Virus record (IMG/VR): IMGVR_UViG_3300021090_000096
Coordinates: 1-26,585 of that record
Length of the DNA stretch: 26,585 bases
Direction: 5' to 3' (one strand)
Origin: a virus
Numbering within the stretch: the stretch's first letter is position 1; the number at the start of each line of letters is the position of its first letter. This document shows, in pieces, positions 22,381-26,585 of the stretch. Made by a program: the position numbers and the translations under genes. The notes beneath the pieces are model-generated. The model was not told where the DNA came from, searched no databases, and saw only the letters and a program-made list of their open reading frames with translations.

Positions 22381-22398
22381 CCAGAACTTTAGCCCTTT
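22381..22398 (-). repeat. 18-bp direct repeat, copy 2 (before the 92-aa gene)
   Basis: Exact copy of the minus-strand 18-mer at 22039-22056, 46 bases upstream of the ATG at 22334. Matching spacing to each start codon suggests a shared leader or promoter element rather than random repetition. Confidence 0.85.
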
Positions 22399-22432
22399 GC
22401 CGCACCTGGAAAGGGGCTGGATTCGACCGGAT

Positions 22433-22591
22433 CCCCGCGGGGAAGGGGACCGGGCCGGTGCTATTCCCCGCGGGGATGGGCGCTCCCGGTGTCCGATTTT
22501 TCTATGGGGTGGGGGTCCAGGGCGGGGCGGATCCGGGTTTAGGTGCGGGCGCCCTGCCGCTGGAGCGGCCTGGGCGTGAGTCCCCGCGGGG
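22433..22591. promoter_or_regulatory. Cluster of three CCCCGCGGGG palindromes
   Basis: Perfect copies at 22433-22442, 22466-22475 and 22582-22591. The second is followed on the minus strand by AATAGC, a poor match to the TATAGT seen elsewhere; near the third, GATAGT lies on the other side of the palindrome. The spacing suggests an operator array bound by the same factor as the promoter copies. Confidence 0.55.
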
Positions 22592-22610
22592 ATCTCTACT
22601 ATCGCGAAGT

Positions 22611-22640
22611 GTTCCGAATGGAACAGTTCCGAATGGAACA
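22611..22640. repeat. Tandem operator-like repeat GTTCCGAATGGAACA x2
   Basis: Two exact 15-base units. Each contains GTTCC and GGAAC arms with a 4-base centre, the shape of a dimeric helix-turn-helix regulator site. They sit 20 bases from the third CCCCGCGGGG palindrome, with GATAGT (minus strand) between them. Confidence 0.75.
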
Positions 22641-22931
22641 CGTGAGCGCGTTTCACTTAGCGAGCGCATCGAATGCGAGGGGGGATCCGGCGCCCGATTT
22701 AGGGTCTCCCCGGGGGTCGCGTGTGCCTTGAATCCTGCACGAATACTGCAAAAGCCTTTGGATTACAATGGCATTGCAACGCTGCACCCCTTGGCCTCGG
22801 GTTCCTAGCCTTAGGCCAAACGATACCACGCAAGGGGATAGCTATGACACCTGCGCATATGCCCTGAAGTAGGGTCAGAACCGTGCCCAGGTACAGCTCC
22901 ATGGTACGAAATCGTGCCTAGTAATTGGGCA

Positions 22932-23034
22932 GGTGCAGCCTAATATGGCAGCCCCCGGGGGAGGGGGTAGGTGTCGCCCGACAGGGGAAGCCAGGCCCAT
23001 GGTGCAGCCCTTGGATGCAGGGGTGCAGCCTAAT
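22932..23034. repeat. Direct repeats GGTGCAGCCTAAT
   Basis: Exact 13-base copies at 22932-22944 and 23022-23034, with a partial copy (GGTGCAGCC) at 23001-23009. They lie in the leader-distal region just after the end of the replication genes. Iteron or regulator-site function is possible. Confidence 0.7.
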
Positions 23035-23041
23035 GATGCAC

Positions 23042-23473
23042 CTAGCTGTAGACCATGTCCCAGTCCAGCAGCCCCTCCTTCAGCCCCCACATGACGCCCC
23101 TGCGAATGGTCCCGAACGTCAGGTCAAAGCTCGGGTCATGGTGGTCCTCGCGGTTCAGCTCCACGCTGCCCACCCTAGCGTCCAAGGCATGCGCCCACTC
23201 ATGCTCCAGGGTGTCCGCGGCGAGCGCCACGGTGGTGTTCCTGGCGGACAGCTGGATGCGGAACTGGCGCGCTTCATTGTGGCAAATGCCGAAGCACCCG
23301 CGGAGCCGCTGCTCCTCGGTCATGCGCAGCTCCTTGGCCTCCTCCTTGGTGAACGGCAGGCACTTCACCCAGCGCACGGTCACAGGCTTGCCCAGGGGGA
23401 ACTGTTCCCGCAGGAACAGCTCCAGCTTCTTGGTCCCCCGACGGATCCGCACCCAGTCCACGTCCACCTTCAC
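23042..23473 (-). CDS. HExxH metallopeptidase-like protein (143 aa)
   Basis: The motif LEHEWAHALD (His91, Glu92, His95) is the zinc-protease HExxH signature, and HHDPSF (His111/112) downstream resembles the third ligand and the H-x-x-x-F stretch of SprT/WLM-like peptidases. The N-terminal part has a CxxxC pair (Cys60, Cys64). The start is GTG at 23473, overlapping the nuclease stop (GTGA); the upward extension is a frame shadow. It is third in the replication operon, after polymerase and nuclease, so it could act on DNA-protein complexes or on a host protein, which is speculative. No signal peptide is present, so it acts in the cytoplasm. Confidence 0.72.
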   Translation of the reverse strand: MKVDVDWVRIRRGTKKLELFLREQFPLGKPVTVRWVKCLPFTKEEAKELRMTEEQRLRGCFGICHNEARQFRIQLSARNTTVALAADTLEHEWAHALDARVGSVELNREDHHDPSFDLTFGTIRRGVMWGLKEGLLDWDMVYS

Positions 23474-23826
23474 ACGTAGGGCCTCCGGTGTCGGATGAAA
23501 TGGGCCATGCGCAGCGGGCCCTTCATGGCGCGGCCCGCGGGCAGCTGCATCCAGCCACCCACGGACAGCAGCAGCACGCCCCCGGTGTCGGGAGCGTAGC
23601 GCGCGAGCATGCGCTGGAAAAACCGCTGGGATGCGCGCAGCTGGTTCGGGGTGTAGGCCCATTCGCCCGCCTCCAGGGCCAGCTTCGCCTCCCACAGCTC
23701 CGCCCCGCCGTGGAGCACCAGCCAGTCCGGGATGCCCGACGTGGTGGACGCGGGCAGCTTGCACACCCAGGCGCCCTCAGCCGTGCGCGTCTCCACCCAC
23801 CGATCGCCCAGGCTCCGTTCGCTCAT
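23470..23826 (-). CDS. PD-(D/E)xK nuclease, VRR-NUC-like (118 aa)
   Basis: The catalytic pattern is GIPDWLVL (Asp34) and LWEAKLAL (Glu46, Lys48), followed by TPNQLRASQRFF, a Q-containing helix. This order (G-x-PD, E-x-K, then Q helix) is characteristic of VRR-NUC and Holliday-resolvase-like small nucleases. The ATG overlaps the polymerase stop (ATGA), so it is co-translated with polA. It probably processes replication or recombination intermediates. Confidence 0.82.
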   Translation of the reverse strand: MSERSLGDRWVETRTAEGAWVCKLPASTTSGIPDWLVLHGGAELWEAKLALEAGEWAYTPNQLRASQRFFQRMLARYAPDTGGVLLLSVGGWMQLPAGRAMKGPLRMAHFIRHRRPYV

Positions 23827-26039
23827 GCGGGGCGCTCCGCGTCCGTGATCCCGTTGAACCCCCAGGACGTGGGCAGCTCGGATTTCTCACCCCAGGAAAC
23901 CTCGGCCCGCTTGGCGTCCACGATCATGGGCACGGAGCACGCGGCGCCGGCCTCCACCATGGTGCGCGCGATGGATCGCACCTGGTGCTGGTCGATGCTG
24001 TCCCGGGGAGCTTCGATGATCAGCTCGTCATGGACGGGCAGCACGATCCGGTAGGGCAGCTTCCGGTTCCGGATCAGCTGGTCCACGCCCAGGATGCTGC
24101 CCAGCAGGATCTCCCGGCATGAACGCTGCACCAGATAGTTCAGCCCATAGTAGCCCGTGTCCAGGTGAATGCGGCCGCCGTGGAGCGTGCGCAGGAATTC
24201 CTGGTGACTCCACGGCATCTCGGGCCCATGGTGGCGCAGGCGCTCGTCCACAAACACCTTCACCCGGCCCAGCTCGGGGTAGGCCACGTCCCAGAAAATC
24301 TTGAACAGGCGCGCGGCGAACTCCTCGGAAATGTCCAGGGTCTCAGACAGCTTTTTGTAGCCCGCCCCGTAGAGCAACGCGAAATTGCCGTTTTTGGCGG
24401 TGTCGCGCGTGACGTCCAGGAACCCCTGCGCGTGGCAGGCCTCCATCATGATGCGGTGCGGGTCGAACGCGCGATCCCCGACCAGGAACCCATCGAACAG
24501 GGCCAGCCGCTCCGGGCGCCGGCTCCAGTTCGACCGATAGCCCACGTGTATGCAGCCATCCCCGTGCGGCGCCTTGCCCTTGCAGTCCCCGCGGCGCTTG
24601 AGGGTACACCGCCAGGTGAAACGGTATTCGAACGCGTCGGGGATGGCGTTGCTGTAGTGGGCCGCCACGCGCAGCTCCTGCTGGCTGAAGTCAAACAGCA
24701 GGAAGTCACAGCCCGGTGTCGGCTTGAAATAGCGCCGCACCTCGCCCTTCTTCGGGAGGTTCTGGACGTTCGGGGCGCTGGAACTGTAGCGGGTGGTTTT
24801 CGCCTCCAGGGGTCGCAGAATTGTGTGGACGCGACCATCCGCGCCGAACTGGGCCAGCGGCTTGTAGAAACTGCCCAGCTCCTTGTCCGCGCGCCGGTAG
24901 TCCATGATCGAATCCAGGAGCCTGATGCCGTCCTCGGCCGCGAGTCCCCCGGCCAGTGTGGCGCCCGGGTCGCGGGTCAGCTTCATGCGCACCTGTTTCA
25001 GCGTGGCCTTTCGCGTGTCCCGGCTGTCCCGATACTGCGGCAGCCCCAGGCGGCCGTAGAGCGTGTCCGCCAGCTCCTTGCCATTGTTCAGGGGCAGCAC
25101 GATGCCGGCCAGCTTCTCCGCCTGGCGCCGATGATCAGCCGCGCGCGCCTCGGCCTCCAGGGCCGCAGCCTCGGCCCCGACGGTGTCCACGTGAATGCCC
25201 ACGCGCTCCATCTCCAGGGCCAGGCGCAGCTCCAGGTGGTGCTTCCGGATCAGCTCGCGCACGCGCTCGTCCTGATACGCGGGGCGCTTCAGCTCATGCT
25301 CCCGCAGCCCGAGCACCAGCCGCGTGTCCTGCGCACCGTAGGGTGCCAGGATGGTCCGCAGGGGCAGCATCGCGAAGTCATCGCATTGGAGCACCTCCCG
25401 GGCCAGGTCCACCAGGTCCTTCTCCGCCGCGGCGCGCCCCAGCCAGGTCTCGCCCAGCTGTTTCAGCCCGTGGCCCGTGTGGTAGTAGGCGTTGGCGGCC
25501 TCGTCATAGCGGTCCAGGGGGCGCGGGTCCGTGAACACGGACACCAGCTTGGTGTCGAACAGGCCCGCCCAGGGCGGTTCAACGTCTTCGGCCTGGAGCA
25601 TGGACGCGTCAAATCGCCACTCGTGAGCGGCCCAGGTCACGCCCGCGGCGGCCAGCGCCCGGGCCAGGAGCGCGAACGCCTGCGCGGGGTCCAGGTTCGG
25701 GTCCCATCCCGGCATCCAGCCGTCCGGGCCCACGCCCTCCTCCTCCTTCAGCCGGCGCACCCAGGCGCCGCCGTCCACCTTGGCCAGCAGGTCCTCGCGC
25801 CGGCGCCAGTCATAGGGGCGGTGCCGCACGGGGGCGTACAGGTCCAGGGGCCCGGTCTCGGGGTGATCGTAGGAGACGGAGAACCCGGCAATGCGCGTCT
25901 GGGTCCCCCACGGCGTGAACCGGCCATCCTGCACCAGGTTGGTCTCGGTGTCGAACGCGGCCAGGTCCAGGTCGCCGCGCACGATGGGGGCCAGCAGCTG
26001 CTCCAGCTGCTCCAGGGTCTTCACCAGATGGTAGGTCAT
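23823..26039 (-). CDS. polA: Family A DNA polymerase with 3'-5' exonuclease (738 aa)
   Basis: Replicative phage polymerase. The exonuclease half has FDTET (Asp30, Glu32), WAAHEWRFDAS (about 136-146) and YGAQDTRL (Asp238). The polymerase half has TRYSSSAPNVQNLP (416-429), motif A DFSQQELR (Asp450), motif B R545-x3-K549-x3-F553-x3-Y557-G, and motif C VHDE (Asp671, Glu672). No 5'-3' exonuclease domain is present, as in other phage PolA proteins. Between motifs A and B is a Cys/His-rich stretch: Cys478, Cys486, His492, Cys496 and His498. Phe553 aligns with E. coli Phe762. The ATG at 26039 was preferred over one five codons upstream because a promoter-like -10 (26050-26055) would lie inside that longer frame; no SD is visible. 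Confidence 0.95.
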   Translation of the reverse strand: MTYHLVKTLEQLEQLLAPIVRGDLDLAAFDTETNLVQDGRFTPWGTQTRIAGFSVSYDHPETGPLDLYAPVRHRPYDWRRREDLLAKVDGGAWVRRLKEEEGVGPDGWMPGWDPNLDPAQAFALLARALAAAGVTWAAHEWRFDASMLQAEDVEPPWAGLFDTKLVSVFTDPRPLDRYDEAANAYYHTGHGLKQLGETWLGRAAAEKDLVDLAREVLQCDDFAMLPLRTILAPYGAQDTRLVLGLREHELKRPAYQDERVRELIRKHHLELRLALEMERVGIHVDTVGAEAAALEAEARAADHRRQAEKLAGIVLPLNNGKELADTLYGRLGLPQYRDSRDTRKATLKQVRMKLTRDPGATLAGGLAAEDGIRLLDSIMDYRRADKELGSFYKPLAQFGADGRVHTILRPLEAKTTRYSSSAPNVQNLPKKGEVRRYFKPTPGCDFLLFDFSQQELRVAAHYSNAIPDAFEYRFTWRCTLKRRGDCKGKAPHGDGCIHVGYRSNWSRRPERLALFDGFLVGDRAFDPHRIMMEACHAQGFLDVTRDTAKNGNFALLYGAGYKKLSETLDISEEFAARLFKIFWDVAYPELGRVKVFVDERLRHHGPEMPWSHQEFLRTLHGGRIHLDTGYYGLNYLVQRSCREILLGSILGVDQLIRNRKLPYRIVLPVHDELIIEAPRDSIDQHQVRSIARTMVEAGAACSVPMIVDAKRAEVSWGEKSELPTSWGFNGITDAERPA

Positions 26040-26049
26040 GGTGCATCGT

Positions 26050-26067
26050 ACCATACCCTGCTGGGGG
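26050..26067 (-). promoter_or_regulatory. Promoter-like element before polA
   Basis: Minus-strand CCCCCAGCAGGG abuts TATGGT (26050-26055), an imperfect version of the palindrome plus TATAGT arrangement seen at 12159-12174 and 18571-18586. The ATG at 26039 follows ten bases after the -10. This would give a very short leader without an SD. No -35 was found. Confidence 0.45.
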
Positions 26068-26366
26068 AGCGCGCGCCACCCGCCAAGCTACACAGGAATG
26101 TGTGTGTAAGCACCCTGCACACCGTGTTGGACACATGCACGGAAGAAGACGGGCGCAACCCCCCGGAATTGCAGGGGTTGAAATTGAATGTGCAGAAAGT
26201 CACCCATTTGGCCCACCCGACACCACCCCCCCACCCCCCGGGACCAGGGCACCCCCCGGAAGGCAAGGGAGTGCATCCTATGTTCTATTTATAGGGGTAT
26301 AGGTTTAGGTATCCAAACCCCTGCACATTCTGCACAGCCGCCTTGCGGCCTTGCATCCGCGCACAC
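26068..26366. other. Intergenic region upstream of polA: repeat and AT-rich patch
   Basis: No supported gene. It holds CTGCAC sites at 26115, 26321 and 26330 with an inverted one at 26190 (more follow at 26396 and 26407), C-runs at 26226-26257 that make G-runs on the minus strand, and an AT-rich patch (26275-26318) containing a TATAAA (minus strand, 26288-26293) and a GGTTT/AAACC hairpin. Origin or promoter function is inferred from composition. Confidence 0.6.
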
Positions 26367-26412
26367 TTACACCCACCGCCTGCCGTGCAACAGTCCTGCA
26401 CAGGTCCTGCAC
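26115..26412. repeat. CTGCAC repeat cluster
   Basis: Six copies: 26115-26120, 26321-26326, 26330-26335, 26396-26401 and 26407-26412 on the plus strand and 26190-26195 inverted. Pairs at 26321/26330 and 26396/26407 are 9 and 11 bases apart, near one helical turn. Related sites lie at 22782, 22933, 23002 and 23023 on the other side of the replication genes. Confidence 0.5.
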
Positions 26413-26585
26413 GCCCTACACAGTTTCCCCCGCTTGACACCTTCCCCCGCTTCAGGGATACTCACCAGGTAATGGAAAACACGCCCACCGGCATCAGTCC
26501 CGCTAACCACCCGGACGTCCGGATCTATCTGGCCAGCCGCCATTACCCGCGAAATGCAGGGTATTTGCCCGGCCGCCACGCCCTG
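26367..26585 (-). CDS. Possible C-terminal part of an unknown protein, open at the window edge
   Basis: A minus-strand frame open from the right edge to a stop at 26367. From the ATG at 26543 it would give a 58-aa protein beginning MAAGQIDPDVRVVSG, with a GGRVFHYLVSIPEAGEG segment; a GTG at 26579 would repeat MAAGQI. Neither start has a clear SD, and the CTGCAC sites at 26396-26412 lie in its 3' end. It may be a real gene entering from outside or chance. Confidence 0.3.
   Translation of the reverse strand, partial: QGVAAGQIPCISRVMAAGQIDPDVRVVSGTDAGGRVFHYLVSIPEAGEGVKRGKLCRACRTCAGLLHGRRWV

Larger units (their letters stand above)
22335..23041. other. About 700 bp without a confident gene: regulatory or origin-like region
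   Basis: No frame here combines a start, SD and coding composition. It holds the 18-bp repeat copy 2 (22381-22398), three perfect CCCCGCGGGG palindromes (22433-22442, 22466-22475, 22582-22591), a tandem pair of GTTCCGAATGGAAC (22611-22639), two exact GGTGCAGCCTAAT repeats (22932-22944, 23022-23034) and further CTGCAC/GTGCAG sites. Its middle (about 22740-22930) is less GC-rich than the genome. This density of repeats between the replication module and accessory genes suits a control region or replication origin. Confidence 0.7.

Noticed and set aside
22380-22450. Possible tRNA fragment suggested by ATTCGACCGGATCC
   Set aside because: No acceptor stem, anticodon arm or matching T-loop GTTCRA could be assembled.
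22699-22902. Minus-strand frame of 67 codons with a hydrophobic N-terminus (MELYLGTVLTLLQG)
   Set aside because: No SD, no -10 at leaderless distance, and a low-quality Arg/Pro-rich tail; the region is better explained as regulatory DNA.
22875-23090. Minus-strand frame of 71 codons crossing the repeat region
   Set aside because: Overlaps the end of the HExxH gene out of frame and runs through the GGTGCAGCCTAAT repeats; composition is shadow-like.
24165-26294. Plus-strand open frame of 709 codons over polA
   Set aside because: Entirely antisense to a polymerase with all catalytic motifs.
1-26585. CRISPR arrays, insertion sequences or integrase/attachment sites
   Set aside because: No regularly spaced direct repeats with unique spacers, no transposase or recombinase motifs and no tRNA-type attachment site were seen.

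Overview
The window is part of a high-GC tailed dsDNA phage genome, or possibly a prophage segment. The evidence is a full head-to-tail morphogenesis series (large terminase, portal, minor capsid protein, scaffold, major capsid, connectors, tail tube, frameshifted tail chaperone, tape measure, tail tip) linked to a phage-type family A DNA polymerase. A tape measure with a single tube gene and no sheath indicates a siphovirus with a long non-contractile tail. GC-rich codon third positions, frequent GTG starts and clear AGGAG-type Shine-Dalgarno sites fit a high-GC bacterial host; nothing in the window names the host. No integrase, repressor, endolysin or tRNA was recognised, so lifestyle and lysis genes are unresolved. 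Every gene I accept is on the minus strand, so transcription reads from high to low coordinates. The long plus-strand ORFs are GC-rich shadows.

Layout in transcription order. 26585-26040: edge and intergenic DNA with a CTGCAC repeat cluster, an AT-rich patch and a promoter-like element. 26039-23042: replication module of PolA, a PD-(D/E)xK (VRR-NUC-like) nuclease and an HExxH metallopeptidase-like protein, with 4-base overlaps. 23041-22335: about 700 bp without a confident gene, packed with repeats and operator-like palindromes. 22334-17191: small accessory genes, including two with matching leaders, a gene apparently split by a 10-bp duplication, a two-TM protein, a 555-aa coiled-coil protein, two secreted proteins, a Gly/Ser/Ala-rich protein, a one-TM peptide and a separately transcribed 117-aa gene. 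17097-10400: packaging and head genes, with a phospholipase A2-like protein directly before terL. 10315-6502: connector genes interrupted by a fibre-like tandem duplication and a lower-GC insert with a repeat protein. 6502-1: tail genes, the last one running off the left edge.

Several transcription units appear to share a control element: the palindrome CCCCGCGGGG abutting a -10-like TATAGT. It lies before the scaffold/capsid unit (12159-12174) and the secreted 104-aa gene (18571-18586). A close variant precedes the 117-aa gene (17582-17597) and a weaker one precedes polA (26050-26067). Three further bare palindromes lie at 22433-22591. Strong hairpins follow the 66-aa gene, the 117-aa gene and the major capsid gene, so the genome seems divided into separately tuned units. 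The tail chaperone pair needs a +1 (or -2) frameshift rather than the usual -1.
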